A DNA stretch of 64,000 nt from Pseudomonadota bacterium (GCA_018261615.1 JAGTSE010000025.1:1-64000); one strand, 5' to 3'. Positions 30,747 to 40,375 are shown, counted from the stretch's first letter. A program made the numbers and translations. Notes: generated by a model from the letters alone, not told the origin.

Positions 30747-32090
30747 ATGGGTTACAACATCACGGCCGATGAAATACGCGAACAATTTTCACAGGCCATG
30801 TCGGCAATGTACCAGCAGGAAGTTCCGCAATACGGCACACTGCTGGAACTGGTTGCTGATGTGAACCTTGCCGTTCTGGAATACAATCCCCGGTTGCATG
30901 AACAACTGGCTAATGCAGATGAGCTGACGCGGCTTAATGTTGAGCGCCACGGCGCGATCCGTGTGGGCACTGCGGAAGAGTTATCCTGGCTGCGGCGGAT
31001 GTTTGCCGTTATGGGAATGTACCCGGTGAGTTATTACGATCTGTCACAGTCGGGCGTACCGGTACACTCTACCGCGTTTCGTCCGGTGGATGACGCCGCG
31101 CTGGCGCGCAATCCGTTTCGCATTTTTACCTCGCTGCTGCGACTGGAGTTGATAGAGAACGAGTCGTTGCGCAACAAAGCGGCGGCGATCCTGGCGAAGC
31201 GCGATATCTTTACCCCGGCTTGCCACCAGTTGATTGAACTGCATGAATTGAACGGCGGTTTTACCGCGCCGCAGGCCGATGCTTTTGTGCAGGAGGCGCT
31301 GGAGACATTCCGCTGGCATCGTCATGCCACGGTCGATGAGCAAACCTACCAGGCGCTGCACAATGAGCACCGACTAATTGCCGATGTGGTCTGCTTCCCT
31401 GGCTGCCATATCAATCACTTAACGCCGCGCACGCTAGATATTGATCGAGTGCAGGCGCTGATGCCGAAATACGGTATCGAGCCGAAGATCCTTATCGAAG
31501 GGCCACCGCGCCGTGATGTGCCGATTTTACTGCGTCAGACCAGTTTCAAAGCGCTGGATGAACCGGTGCTGTTCAACGGTGAACACCAGGGAACGCATAC
31601 CGCGCGCTTCGGCGAAATCGAGCAGCGTGGTGTGGCGCTGACGCCAAAAGGGCGGGCGTTGTACGATCAGTTATTGGCAGAGGCAGGCACCGGCAAAGAC
31701 AATCTCACGCACCAGTTACACTTACAGGACGTGTTCAAAGCCTTCCCGGACAGCGAAATGATGTTGCGCAAGCAGGATCTGGCGTGGTTCCGCTACCGGT
31801 TGACGCCGACCGGCGAAGCGCATCGCCAGATGATCCGCCCCGGTGAGGACCCACAACCGCTGATCGAACGCGGCTGGGTAGTGGCACAGCCTATCACCTA
31901 TGAAGATTTTCTGCCGGTCAGCGCGGCAGGGATCTTCCAGTCCAACCTCGGCAATGAAACCCAGGCGCGCAGCCACGGCAACGCCAGCAAAGCGCAGTTT
32001 GAAACGGCGCTCGGTTGCCCGGTACTCGACGAATTTACCCTTTATCAGGAGGCATCTGAGCGCAGCAAACGACGTTGCGGTCTGCTGTAA
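30747..32090 (+). CDS. ydcJ: 2-oxoadipate dioxygenase/decarboxylase-family protein YdcJ
   Basis: 447 residues from ATG 30747, the E. coli YdcJ length, with AGGAAGGAA upstream; an ATG five bases earlier is out of frame. DUF1338 family. The metal ligands expected from HglS-type enzymes are visible: His68 in VERHGAIR, His224 in GCHINHLTPR and Glu290 in RFGEIEQRG. Family members convert 2-oxoadipate to D-2-hydroxyglutarate in lysine breakdown, an Fe(II)-dependent reaction; whether the enteric protein does this in the cell is inference. Confidence 0.92.
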   Translation: MGYNITADEIREQFSQAMSAMYQQEVPQYGTLLELVADVNLAVLEYNPRLHEQLANADELTRLNVERHGAIRVGTAEELSWLRRMFAVMGMYPVSYYDLSQSGVPVHSTAFRPVDDAALARNPFRIFTSLLRLELIENESLRNKAAAILAKRDIFTPACHQLIELHELNGGFTAPQADAFVQEALETFRWHRHATVDEQTYQALHNEHRLIADVVCFPGCHINHLTPRTLDIDRVQALMPKYGIEPKILIEGPPRRDVPILLRQTSFKALDEPVLFNGEHQGTHTARFGEIEQRGVALTPKGRALYDQLLAEAGTGKDNLTHQLHLQDVFKAFPDSEMMLRKQDLAWFRYRLTPTGEAHRQMIRPGEDPQPLIERGWVVAQPITYEDFLPVSAAGIFQSNLGNETQARSHGNASKAQFETALGCPVLDEFTLYQEASERSKRRCGLL

Positions 32091-32134
32091 AACAGGTAAT
32101 CTCCTGAAATCAGTTATTTTTGGATGATGTTGTT

Positions 32135-33643
32135 ATGGAGAATCCTTCCGCGCCGCTGGCGCACACCCGCCACGGCAGCGTGTTGGGCTGTCGCGAAGCG
32201 GCATTTGATGTCTGGCGCGGTATTCCGTTTGCCGCGCCGCCCGTTGGCCCGCTGCGTTGGCGTGCGCCGCAGCCGGTGGAATCCTGGCCAGGGGTTCGCA
32301 TCGCCGACCGTTTTTCTGCCGCCAGTTGGCAAAACAGCGAGTATTGTCAGCAGATCGGTGGTGGCGATCCGGGGCAATTCTCTGAAGATTGCCTCTACCT
32401 TAACGTCTGGTCGCCCGCCAAACGCGAAAAACCGCTTCCGGTGATGGTCTGGCTGCACGGCGGCGGGTTTACCATGGGTTCCGGCGGTCTGCCGCCGTAC
32501 GACGGCAAAGCGCTGGCCGGGCGCGGAGTCGTGCTGGTGACGCTCAATTACCGGCTCGGTCATCTCGGCTTTTTCGCCCATCCGTCGCTGGAAGCCGAAG
32601 AGGGCGAACGCGTATATAACTTCGGCCTGCTCGATCAAATCGCCGCCTTGCGCTGGGTGCAAGAGAACATTGCCGCGTTTGGCGGCGATGCGGAAAACGT
32701 TACGCTTTTTGGCGAATCTGCCGGGGCGCGCAGCGTGATGGCGCTGATGGCTTCTCCACTGGCAAAAGGGCTGTTTCATAAAGGCATTATTCAGAGCAGC
32801 TATACCTTGCCGGATACGCCGCGGGAAGCCGCACTGGCAAAAGGCGAAGCGATTGCTGCGCATTTTGGCCTGACAAACGCCAGTGCAGAGCAATTGCGGG
32901 CGATCCCGGCCGATACTTTCTGGCTGCTGGTTTCGCCGCTGAAAATTGCCCCCGCGCCGATTGTCGGCGACGCGGTACTGCCGGAACCGACGTTGGATGT
33001 GTTTTTTGCCGCAAGACAGCACCCGATGCCGGTGATTATTGGCTCGAACAGCGATGAAGCCAGCGTGATGGCGGAGTTTGGCGTCGATCTCGCCGGGCAG
33101 ATCGAGAAAATGCGCCGCGAGCAGCGCCTCGGTTTAGGACTGATTAAATTGCTTTATCCGGGGGTGAAGGGTGATGCCGAGCTGGGTCGCCAGGTGTGTC
33201 GGGATATGGCATTTACCTCGCTCGGGCTGGTGGTGATGCAGGCACAGCAGCGGGTGCGGCAATCCTGCTGGCGCTATTGGTTTGATTACGTCGCGGAAGC
33301 GGCGCATGACACTTACATCAACGGCGCGTGGCACGGTAACGAAGTGCCGTACGTATTCGACAATCTTATGCTTACGGAACCGTCGCGCAGCTACGTAAAC
33401 CCGCGCGATCTGGCGTTTGCCGCGCATCTTGCCGATTACTGGGTGCAGTTTGCTCACCATGCCAACCGTCATTGTGAATCGCTTGCCGGTCCGGTGAACT
33501 GGCTGGCCTGTGCGCGCGGGCGCGACAGACTACTGCGCATCGGACTGAATAAACATGCGGGATTTCGCATGGTTAATCGCTTTATGCGCACGCGTCTTAG
33601 CTTTTTTCGCCGGGTGATGCGCCACCACGTTAAGCTGGATTAG
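32135..33643 (+). CDS. Type B carboxylesterase/lipase (PnbA-like)
   Basis: 502 residues from ATG 32135; a TTG at 32120 is an alternative start and neither has a strong ribosome site. Alpha/beta-hydrolase of the cholinesterase-like family: the N-terminal GxxxGxxFAxPPVGxLRWR pattern (WRGIPFAAPPVGPLRWRAPQ), SEDCLYLNVWSP, oxyanion HGGGF, nucleophile in FGESAGARS, acid in SNSDEAS and His in WHGNEVPYVF. Probably hydrolyses small esters in the cytoplasm. It follows ydcJ by 44 bp and may be cotranscribed. Absent from this place in E. coli. Confidence 0.88.
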   Translation: MENPSAPLAHTRHGSVLGCREAAFDVWRGIPFAAPPVGPLRWRAPQPVESWPGVRIADRFSAASWQNSEYCQQIGGGDPGQFSEDCLYLNVWSPAKREKPLPVMVWLHGGGFTMGSGGLPPYDGKALAGRGVVLVTLNYRLGHLGFFAHPSLEAEEGERVYNFGLLDQIAALRWVQENIAAFGGDAENVTLFGESAGARSVMALMASPLAKGLFHKGIIQSSYTLPDTPREAALAKGEAIAAHFGLTNASAEQLRAIPADTFWLLVSPLKIAPAPIVGDAVLPEPTLDVFFAARQHPMPVIIGSNSDEASVMAEFGVDLAGQIEKMRREQRLGLGLIKLLYPGVKGDAELGRQVCRDMAFTSLGLVVMQAQQRVRQSCWRYWFDYVAEAAHDTYINGAWHGNEVPYVFDNLMLTEPSRSYVNPRDLAFAAHLADYWVQFAHHANRHCESLAGPVNWLACARGRDRLLRIGLNKHAGFRMVNRFMRTRLSFFRRVMRHHVKLD

Positions 33644-33820
33644 TTGCCAGTAAGCCCTCACGAAACGTCGCCAGGTGTCCGAGTGACGTCGGCTCTTGCG
33701 CTGATTAGGCAGGGAGTTTCATTTAAGGCCGTATCGGAGAAAACAGGGATATCGAGACTGACATATTTCCGGCTGAGCCAGTTTACAGCTGAAAATAAAG
33801 AGGTATCATCGGCGATGTAA
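33644..33820 (+). pseudogene. HTH-containing ORF remnant
   Basis: Immediately after the esterase stop an open frame reads SALALIRQGVSFKAVSEKTG, ISRLTYFRLSQFTAENKE and VSSAM, then TAA. The LIRQGVSFKAVSEKTGISRL pattern is a helix-turn-helix like the C-terminal DNA-binding part of serine recombinases or small phage regulators. No start codon with a ribosome site and no family N-terminus are seen, so I treat it as a fragment marking the left edge of an accessory island. Confidence 0.4.
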
Positions 33821-33840
33821 TGTACAGGGAGAACAAAAAA

Positions 33841-34650
33841 ATGGATGCTGCATTGCTTGATATGACGCGCTCAGGTGGAAGAAATAAAAACTGGGCGGAG
33901 ACAATGGTTAATCTGGAAGCCCGGAAGCTGATTAATACAGCTAATACGCTGTCTGCTTTCCACCTCAATGATGGTCAGACCCGGATAAAGTTTGTCCAGG
34001 AGATAAAAGAGGTTGTTGAGCAGCAGTTCGTTGCGGCCCGGCGTGCAAAATCTGATGAAGAGTGCATGGCCTGCATAAAAAAACTCAGGGCAGAAAAAGA
34101 AAACCTTGATGAGCAGGCCCGGATGCTGCGCATGAAGACCGCGAAACTTTACGCCAAAGTGGAGTTCGTCCGGGAAAATAACAAAATTGTCGGGTACGTA
34201 ATCAGTGCCGTTAAAATTATTGTTTACGGACTAACCACCATCACTGGCGGAATAATGATCGCAACGATGCCAGCCATCGGTATGCTAGCGGGTGCTATAC
34301 TTGTTGCTGATGGATTGAATGGAATATCAAAAGAAGTGAACCATTTAAATGGTGGAAAACCAGAATATGAAGGATATTTAGCTAATAAGAGTATGGATGT
34401 TGCTCAATTTATGGGGTTCAAGCCTGAGTCTGGACTGGCGGCCTATAATTCTATATCACTTGCAGCCAGTGTTTACAGCATTGTGGGACTATCAAGAAGG
34501 CCGGAAGCATGGCGACTTTTTCGTTACCTGCCTGGCGACTTTTACAGGAAAGTAAACACCATAAGCAAACCAAAGCTAACCATGAAAATAGCCGGATATG
34601 GCGTTAAGGCCAAAGTGATATTTGACCTTATTAGTACAGATAGTAACTAA
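33841..34650 (+). CDS. DUF4225-type protein, candidate toxin/effector
   Basis: 269 residues from ATG 33841, chosen for its AGGGAG site (a frame-matched ATG at 33820 lacks one). The N-terminal half is helical (NWAETMVNLEARKLINTANT, FVQEIKEVVEQQFVAARR) with a pair of basic coiled segments. Then comes KIVGYVISAVKIIVYGLTTI and GGIMIATMPAIGMLAGAILV, two hydrophobic glycine-rich helices, and a C-terminal soluble part. This looks like the DUF4225 family, which I remember near secreted-toxin loci. AT-richer than the backbone. Its stop overlaps tail-to-tail with a small membrane-protein gene. The toxin role is inference. Confidence 0.6.
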   Translation: MDAALLDMTRSGGRNKNWAETMVNLEARKLINTANTLSAFHLNDGQTRIKFVQEIKEVVEQQFVAARRAKSDEECMACIKKLRAEKENLDEQARMLRMKTAKLYAKVEFVRENNKIVGYVISAVKIIVYGLTTITGGIMIATMPAIGMLAGAILVADGLNGISKEVNHLNGGKPEYEGYLANKSMDVAQFMGFKPESGLAAYNSISLAASVYSIVGLSRRPEAWRLFRYLPGDFYRKVNTISKPKLTMKIAGYGVKAKVIFDLISTDSN

Positions 34651-34967
34651 GCCTTATTTACCCGACAAAACCGCCAGCATTTAAATGAAATTACTGGCGG
34701 TTGAAGAAATGTAACTAATGTAGATGCAACAAGGGTTGATATTCCAAGAGGTATAGTTTCATCCGCAGATGAGAAAAAAACAGCATAAATAAATAATAAA
34801 AACATAATAACGACTGTGAAAAAAATCCTTTTAAACCTCTTAGCCAAATCTTTGACAACTTCCTCGAACGTACCGCCAAAGTTATCGATATTATTCTGAA
34901 GTTTCTGTAATTCCTTCGCCGTAAAACCAGATGCCAGAAGACGCTCTTTACTGAAATCCGTTGTCAT
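34647..34967 (-). CDS. Small two-helix membrane protein, candidate immunity protein
   Basis: 106 residues, not recognised by family. The N-terminal soluble part (MTTDFSKERLLASGFTAKEL) is followed by two membrane segments (IFFTVVIMFLLFIYAVFF and IPLGISTLVASTLVTFLQPP) and a Cys/Arg-rich end. It is convergent with the DUF4225-type gene and shares its last bases. A small inner-membrane protein beside a protein with hydrophobic glycine-rich helices is the arrangement of some pore-toxin immunity pairs, but tail-to-tail orientation is less common for them. The ribosome site is weak. Confidence 0.5.
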   Translation of the reverse strand: MTTDFSKERLLASGFTAKELQKLQNNIDNFGGTFEEVVKDLAKRFKRIFFTVVIMFLLFIYAVFFSSADETIPLGISTLVASTLVTFLQPPVISFKCWRFCRVNKA

Positions 34968-35154
34968 TTCATCAAATTCCTTATCCTAATCAACCCGACA
35001 CTTGTTCTGTGGTTTTTGTAGGTCTGCATAGCTTAATCCTGACTTCAATAGCGTAGATTCACTCATTTTCGCAGTGTTTCCACCTTTCATCCATAAAATT
35101 ATAAATTCCTCATGGCGAGTATACGAAACGAACTGACAAAAATGAACTGTCTAA

Positions 35155-35802
35155 CTGGTCAAACGCCTGATTACCGATAACGCCATCTGTAAAGCCGCAC
35201 AACTGAAGTGCAGTTGGGTGGAAACCTCGTTTGATGCGCTGATCCCAGGGCTGACGGCGAAAAAATTTGATGCCATTAACTCGGCGATGAACATCACTGA
35301 GCAACGGCGTAAAAGCATCGATTTCACGCAGCCAATCTACCGTATTCCTTCACAACTGGTCGGTAAAAGCGGCGACGGCATGGCAGCCACTGCGGAAGGG
35401 CTGAAAGGGAAAACCATCGGTGTGTTGCAGGGGTCGATTCAGGAAACTTACGCCAAAGAGCACTGGGAAAAGCACGGTGTCACGGTGGTGTCGTATAAAG
35501 ATCAGAATATGGCATGGGGCGATTTGCTGAACGGCCGTATTGACGCCTCACTGGTGATGTCGGCGGCGGGGCAGGCAGGTTTCCTCAGCAAGCCGCAGGG
35601 GAAAGGGTTTGGCTTTATCGGCAAACCGGTATCTGACGATACGATCCTCGGCAGCGGCATCGGTTTTGGGTTGCGCAAAGGTGACGATGCGACGAAAAAA
35701 CAGCTTGATGCCGCCATTGATAAAGTCCGTGCTGACGGTACCATCAAAAGCCTGGCGGAAAAGTACTTACCCGGTATCGATGTCAGCGTGAGCGCACAAT
35801 AA
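35155..35802 (+). pseudogene. Amino-acid ABC transporter binding protein, 5'-truncated
   Basis: In-frame sequence from 35155 reads AICKAAQLKCSWVETSFDAL, then IPGLTAKKFDAINSAMNITE and on to the normal end (KSLAEKYLPGIDVSVSAQ). This is the ArgT/HisJ-type periplasmic binding protein family, but the signal peptide and about 50 residues of the mature N-terminus are missing; a TAA lies at 35152-35154. GTG 35218 gives the longest formal ORF but would start inside the fold. No N-terminal piece is seen on the other side of the island, so it was deleted. Confidence 0.78.
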
Positions 35803-35818
35803 CGTTTCACTCCTCTGG

Positions 35819-35850
35819 CCCCAGCCGTCTGATGTCCGGCAGGGGCTCTT
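35819..35850 (+). terminator. Terminator after the binding-protein remnant
   Basis: GCCCCAGCCG (35819-35828) pairs with CGGCAGGGGC around a short loop with one A-A mismatch, followed by TCTTTT. It survives from the original gene. Confidence 0.65.
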
Positions 35851-36071
35851 TTCTCGCTGCGCAATTCCAGCTTTATACCTCGCTTCATATTATTTTCAGC
35901 CTGATCTCATCGACAGGAAATATTTTCGGTTTTGCGTAAATTCTCAACTGCCAACAATTGGATTCTCAATGAATTTTGTCTAGAGTGTGCGTTCAATAAA
36001 GAAATGCTTTTGTCGCTATTTCGCACAATTGCGAAATGCCATTCTACGACCAGAAGGACGTGTTACCAGGC

Positions 36072-37727
36072 ATGAACCGCAGACGATTTATTCAGGCATC
36101 CATGGCCCTTGCTGCAACCTACGGCACCACCGGTGTTGCCTCTCTTTTCTCCCGCGCGGCGTTTGCGGCAGAGACGGATATTGCCGATGGGCAGAGCCGC
36201 CGTTTTGACTTCTCTGTGCTGCAATCAATGGCGCATGATCTGTCGGAGCAGCCGTGGGGCGGTGCGCCGAAAGCATTGCCGAATACGCTGGCAAACCTGA
36301 CACCGCAGGCTTACAACAGCATCCAGTATGATGCGCAGCATTCGCTGTGGAATAATGTCGAAGGGCGTCTACTGGATGTGCAGTTCTTCCACGTCGGCAT
36401 GGGGTTCCGCCGCCGTGTGCGCATGTTCTCTCTGGATCAGGAAACACATCAGGCGCGTGAGATCCACTTCCGCCCGGAACTGTTCAACTATCACGATGCG
36501 GGCGTGGATACCAAACAACTGGAAGGCCAGAGCGACCTCGGTTTTGCCGGTTTCCGGGCCTTTAAAGCGCCGGAACTGGCGCGCCGCGATATCGTCTCTT
36601 TCCTTGGCGCAAGCTATTTCCGAGCGGTGGACAGCACCTTCCAGTATGGCCTCTCAGCGCGCGGCGTGGCCATTGATACTTTTACCGATCAGCCGGAGGA
36701 GTTCCCGGATTTTACCGCCTTCTGGTTCGAAACTGCGAAACCGTCTGAGACCACTTTTACCGTCTATGCGCTGCTGGACAGCCCGAGCATCACCGGGGCA
36801 TACAAATTCGTGATTCACTGTGAAGAGAGCCAGGTGATCATGGATGTGGATAACCGCTTGTATGCGCGCAAAGATATTAAACAACTCGGCATCGCGCCAA
36901 TGACCAGTATGTTCAGTTGCGGCAACAATGAGCGTCGCGTTTGCGACACCATTCACCCGCAAATTCACGACTCTGACCGTCTGGCGATGTGGCGCGGCAA
37001 CGGCGAGTGGATCTGCCGCCCGCTGAATAACCCGCAGAAATTGCAGTTCAACGCTTTCCAGGATGAAAACCCGAAAGGCTTTGGCCTGTTGCAGTTGGAT
37101 CGCGATTTCTCCCATTATGAGGACGTGATGGGCTGGTATAACAAACGCCCAAGTTTGTGGGTCGAGCCGCGCAACCGCTGGGGCAAAGGGGCGGTAAGCC
37201 TGATGGAGATCCCGACTACCGGCGAAACGCTGGATAACATTGTGTGCTTCTGGCAGCCGGAAAAACCGGTGAAAGCGGGCGACGAATTTGCTTTCCAGTA
37301 TCGTCTTTACTGGAGCGCGATGCCGCCGGTACGTTCACCGCTGGCGCGCGTCTACGCGACCCGTACCGGGATGGGTGGCTTCCCGGAAGGCTGGGCACCG
37401 GGCGAGCATTATCCGGAAAAATGGGCGCGTCGCTTTGCCATCGATTTCGTCGGCGGCGATCTGAAAGCTGCCGCGCCGAAAGGCATTGAGCCGGTGATCA
37501 CGCTCTCCAGCGGCGAAGCGAAACAGGTTGAAATCCTGTATGTAGAACCGTTCGACGGTTACCGCATTCTCTTTGACTGGTATCCGACCAATGATTCCAC
37601 CGATCCAGTGGAGATGCGCATGTTCCTGCGCTGTCAGGGCGATGCCATCAGTGAAACCTGGCTGTATCAATATTTCCCGCCTGCGGCGGACAAGCGTAAC
37701 TACGTTGACGACCGCGTGATGCGTTAA
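36072..37727 (+). CDS. opgD: Osmoregulated periplasmic glucan biosynthesis protein OpgD (MdoD)
   Basis: 551 residues from ATG 36072 ([20 protein letters not shown]), the E. coli OpgD length; an upstream in-frame ATG at 36036 adds 12 residues before the signal. A Tat signal is clear: RRRF followed by a hydrophobic stretch and AAFAAE. The mature protein is the MdoG/OpgG-type two-domain glucan protein ([40 protein letters not shown]). It acts in the periplasm to shape the beta-glucan backbone. The 269 bp upstream hold no gene. Confidence 0.96.
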   Translation: MNRRRFIQASMALAATYGTTGVASLFSRAAFAAETDIADGQSRRFDFSVLQSMAHDLSEQPWGGAPKALPNTLANLTPQAYNSIQYDAQHSLWNNVEGRLLDVQFFHVGMGFRRRVRMFSLDQETHQAREIHFRPELFNYHDAGVDTKQLEGQSDLGFAGFRAFKAPELARRDIVSFLGASYFRAVDSTFQYGLSARGVAIDTFTDQPEEFPDFTAFWFETAKPSETTFTVYALLDSPSITGAYKFVIHCEESQVIMDVDNRLYARKDIKQLGIAPMTSMFSCGNNERRVCDTIHPQIHDSDRLAMWRGNGEWICRPLNNPQKLQFNAFQDENPKGFGLLQLDRDFSHYEDVMGWYNKRPSLWVEPRNRWGKGAVSLMEIPTTGETLDNIVCFWQPEKPVKAGDEFAFQYRLYWSAMPPVRSPLARVYATRTGMGGFPEGWAPGEHYPEKWARRFAIDFVGGDLKAAAPKGIEPVITLSSGEAKQVEILYVEPFDGYRILFDWYPTNDSTDPVEMRMFLRCQGDAISETWLYQYFPPAADKRNYVDDRVMR

Positions 37728-37732
37728 TCTTC

Positions 37733-37756
37733 CTTCGCCCCCGTTTGGGGGCGAAG
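37733..37756 (+). terminator. opgD terminator
   Basis: CTTCGCCCCC pairs perfectly with GGGGGCGAAG around GTTT, followed by GCTTT. rimL starts 16 bases later, so some read-through is likely. Confidence 0.7.
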
Positions 37757-37772
37757 GCTTTCCGGAGGCGCA

Positions 37773-38330
37773 ATGGCAACGGAACACCGCTCAGATACCA
37801 CCATTCCCGTTAATGACCGTATTACGCTACATGCCGCAGACGATCGATTTGTGCATGAATTACACCAGTTGCTCGTAAAAAATCGCGACGATTTGCAGCA
37901 GTTTCTCGACTGGCCGCAGTATGTTCGCACGGTGGACGATACCCGTAAGACGCTACAGAGCAATATGCTGCTGCACCAGCGTGGCTACGCGAAGATGTTT
38001 ATGATCGTCGTTGATGAGGTCGTCACTGGCGTGCTGGCGTTTAATGCCATCGAACCGCTCAACAAGACGGCCTATATCGGTTACTGGCTGGATAAAGAGG
38101 CCCAGGGGCAGGGGATTTTATCGCAGGCGTTGCAGGCGCTGATGGCGTTCTATACCAGCCGGGGCGATGTGCGGCGCTTTGTCATCAAATGCCGGGTGGC
38201 GAATCACGCCAGTAACCAGGTGGCAAAACGTAATGGTTTTACGCTGGAAGGCTGTCTGAAACAGGCGGAGTTTCTCAACGGCAACTATGACGATCAGAAT
38301 ATCTGGGCAAAAATTGTTGCGCGTAAATAA
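37773..38330 (+). CDS. rimL: Ribosomal protein L7/L12 serine N-acetyltransferase RimL
   Basis: 185 residues of the GNAT fold, close to E. coli RimL (179). Acetyl-CoA binding loop KEAQGQGILSQALQAL near residues 108-123 and the C-terminal CRVANHASNQVAKRNGFTLE, EGCLKQAEFLNGNYDD. RimL acetylates the N-terminal Ser of L12 to give L7. TCCGGAGG precedes the ATG. E. coli has ydcH between opgD and rimL; here it is absent. Confidence 0.92.
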   Translation: MATEHRSDTTIPVNDRITLHAADDRFVHELHQLLVKNRDDLQQFLDWPQYVRTVDDTRKTLQSNMLLHQRGYAKMFMIVVDEVVTGVLAFNAIEPLNKTAYIGYWLDKEAQGQGILSQALQALMAFYTSRGDVRRFVIKCRVANHASNQVAKRNGFTLEGCLKQAEFLNGNYDDQNIWAKIVARK

Positions 38331-38390
38331 CAGCGTGTTTAGCGCCGCTAGTTTGCCTCCGCCTGCTAACTGGTCGCCTGCGAAACCGCC

Positions 38391-38669
38391 TTACGCAGCC
38401 CGTTGGCGGCGGCGGAATGCATTGGCGTCACCAGTAATGTTCTCACCCCAGTACTGCGCCATAACATCATCGGCCTGGCGCTCGCCGTGCGGTAATTTCA
38501 CCGGGCTGAGCGGGCGGATATACCAGCCAACCCGCGTGCCGCGCGGATCCTGATACATAATCAACGCGGCTGGCCCCTGCGCGGTGGCAATCAACCATGC
38601 ACCAGCCAGCGTAAAATCGTATTGCTCCAGGTTCGGCGGCTGATGGCCGTTAATGAAATAACGCGACAC
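38391..38669 (-). pseudogene. Anti-sigma-factor-like C-terminal fragment
   Basis: Reads MSRYFINGHQPPNLEQYDFT, LAGAWLIATAQGPAALIMYQ and DPRGTRVGWYIRPLSPVKLP. The LAGxxL...GPAALxMYQ...GxRVxxYIRP pattern is that of the periplasmic part of ECF anti-sigma factors often found beside catalase-like peroxidase genes. The N-terminal cytoplasmic domain and membrane helix are missing and no sigma factor gene lies next to it. Its end also differs from the family. Confidence 0.45.
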
Positions 38670-38744
38670 TCAGCGGTTAGCTCTGTTTGCTGTGTGGCAA
38701 CCACATCCATCGACGTGACGGCAGTATTATCAAACAGCTTATAA

Positions 38745-38920
38745 GCCTTTTAGCATGATTGCGGCGAAACCCTGGATGTTCGCCGCTGGCTTGTTGCAAT
38801 ACACCGACTAGCTTGTCGGAGGTTAGCCGCTGAGGCGACAGCCAGCCACCGCCCCACAAAAACAGTACGATCAACAACAGTGGAACCAGTGCAATGGCGG
38901 CAAGGCGCGTTATTAGCGCC
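38745..38920 (-). pseudogene. Catalase-like peroxidase, N-terminal fragment
   Basis: On the minus strand: ALITRLAAIALVPLLLIVLF then LWGGGWLSPQRLTSDKLVGV and LQQASGEHPGFRRNHAK. A membrane anchor followed by the HPGFRRNHAKG-type motif is the start of small catalase-family peroxidases. The haem-binding body is gone. Together with the anti-sigma fragment it suggests that a sigma/anti-sigma/catalase-like operon once stood after rimL. Confidence 0.5.
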
Positions 38921-38929
38921 GGGGTTCAT

Positions 38930-39124
38930 TACCTGAAAAATCTGCGTAAAAAGTGCCGACCTCGATGCCCTGTCGGCGTGTCCAGTGGGGCGTGGCGCGC
39001 TGTTGAAGAACAGCCACAGCAGACGCGGCATGGTGAAAGTGATGTGCTGCTGGTCGGCAATCCACTGCTCGGTGGTCTTGAGGACACAACTGCGGCAGGC
39101 TTTTGTCTTGCAAATTTGTATCAA
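38930..39124 (-). pseudogene. IS91-family transposase fragment
   Basis: Reads QICKTKACRSCVLKTTEQWI, then ADQQHITFTMPRLLWLFFNS, and in another frame RRQGIEVGTFY. These match the zinc-binding N-terminal region (KACPxCGxKATEQWI, QHITFTMPHxLWxxFN) and following segments of IS91-type transposases, with internal deletions and frame changes. It is a scar beside the left edge of the T6SS locus. Confidence 0.55.
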
Positions 39125-39385
39125 TTTATTATTTATCAGTAAGTTAAATAATCTCCTTTACTTGGTGTGGCTCATTATATGTCAACTAATTGATCGTCAA
39201 AACCGATGTCATTTTCAGTATCAATAGCTAAAACTTTTTAACGGATGGCAATTAATCTACATAAACAGTTTGCGGGCTTAGTGACGAGTAATTACGCTAA
39301 AAGGGCTCAGGGAAAGACTGGCGAATGTAAAAGCCCATTTTTATAGGCTTTATGTTTGTAGTGCTGATGAAAAGGATATCAGGCC
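39125..39385. other. Upstream region of the T6SS locus
   Basis: AT-rich leader of about 260 bp before tssA, no ORF. It must contain the promoter of the tssABC transcription unit. I see no convincing sigma-54 -24/-12 pair. A ribosome site AAAAGGATA lies before the tssA start. Confidence 0.45.
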
Positions 39386-40351
39386 ATGAATGAAGTCACC
39401 TCAATAGCAGTTAACGGCGTCGAATTTGACCCTCGATACAGTGAAATTGAATTCACGTTGTCGGAATTCGACAGCCAAACCGATCCGCTGAATGCCGTGG
39501 ACAATGCACGCGATATCAATTGGCATGCTATTAGCGAGCAATCTGCCGCCTTGCTTGCGCAGTGCTTCGATTTGCATGTTGTGCTGTGGTTTATGCGCGC
39601 TAATCTTCATATCGATGGTTTTTCGGCTGTCTATCAAGGCATCACGAATATCGACAGCAAATATGCCGAAGAGGGGAGCACCATTTTCCCTCAGGCAGAT
39701 ATGGAACCGGCTGCGGACAGTTTTCATGCTGCCGCATTAGGCTGGCTCGCCACCTCGTCTTGCCTGCACGAAATCAAGAACAGCAAGATCTTCCCCAACA
39801 CGGCATTAACCACCGATGAACTGCTCAATATGAGAATTGACGAGCAGGAAGGCAAAAGCCTGCATTTTTCGGAAGTGGTAAAGGTGTTGGGACAGGCTGA
39901 CAGTTATTTTGCCGGCAGAAACATGCCGTCATTAAAGGAACAGTTGTCGCGGGGAATCGACGCCCTGGAGCGCGTGGAAAACTACGCCAACATGCAGGCG
40001 GAAGATTACCGGCTGGACTGCCGGCAGGTGCGTGACTATTTGACGCTGTTCAGCCGTCAACTGCTTTCTCTTGAACAGCAGGAATTGCCGGTAGACATCG
40101 GCGCTGCGCCGACAGATGCGGAAACGGCGGAGTCGCTGGCCACTCTGCCTGGTAAATATATCCGTTCCCGGCAGGATGTCATCTTGCTATTGGATCAGGT
40201 TTTGGACTACTTCCAAAATTATGAGCCCAGCCATCCGGCCCCCGTTCTTATTCGACGCTCACAAAAAATGATCGGTATGGACTTCGCGACAATTGTTGAG
40301 GAGCTTTTGCCGGAATCTCTGGCCTCGTTAAATCAATTGTCCGGGAAGTAA
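39386..40351 (+). CDS. tssA: T6SS assembly protein TssA
   Basis: 321 residues. N-terminal ImpA_N-type domain (DPLNAVDNARDINWHAISEQ, LLAQCFDLHVVLWFMRANLH) and a C-terminal region SRQDVILLLDQVLDYFQNYE then PSHPAPVLIRRSQKMIGMDF, the conserved TssA end. TssA binds the baseplate and caps the growing tail. First gene of the locus, 24 bp before tssB. Confidence 0.85.
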   Translation: MNEVTSIAVNGVEFDPRYSEIEFTLSEFDSQTDPLNAVDNARDINWHAISEQSAALLAQCFDLHVVLWFMRANLHIDGFSAVYQGITNIDSKYAEEGSTIFPQADMEPAADSFHAAALGWLATSSCLHEIKNSKIFPNTALTTDELLNMRIDEQEGKSLHFSEVVKVLGQADSYFAGRNMPSLKEQLSRGIDALERVENYANMQAEDYRLDCRQVRDYLTLFSRQLLSLEQQELPVDIGAAPTDAETAESLATLPGKYIRSRQDVILLLDQVLDYFQNYEPSHPAPVLIRRSQKMIGMDFATIVEELLPESLASLNQLSGK

Positions 40352-40375
40352 TTTTTCTCACAAAGGAGTTTTCCA

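Noticed and set aside
32114..33022. Minus-strand ORF of 302 codons antisense to the carboxylesterase gene
   Set aside because: The plus-strand product has all catalytic motifs; the antisense frame is low-complexity Arg/His-rich.
33655..33720. tRNA-like stretch after the esterase gene
   Set aside because: No cloverleaf could be drawn and the sequence reads as an HTH-containing frame.
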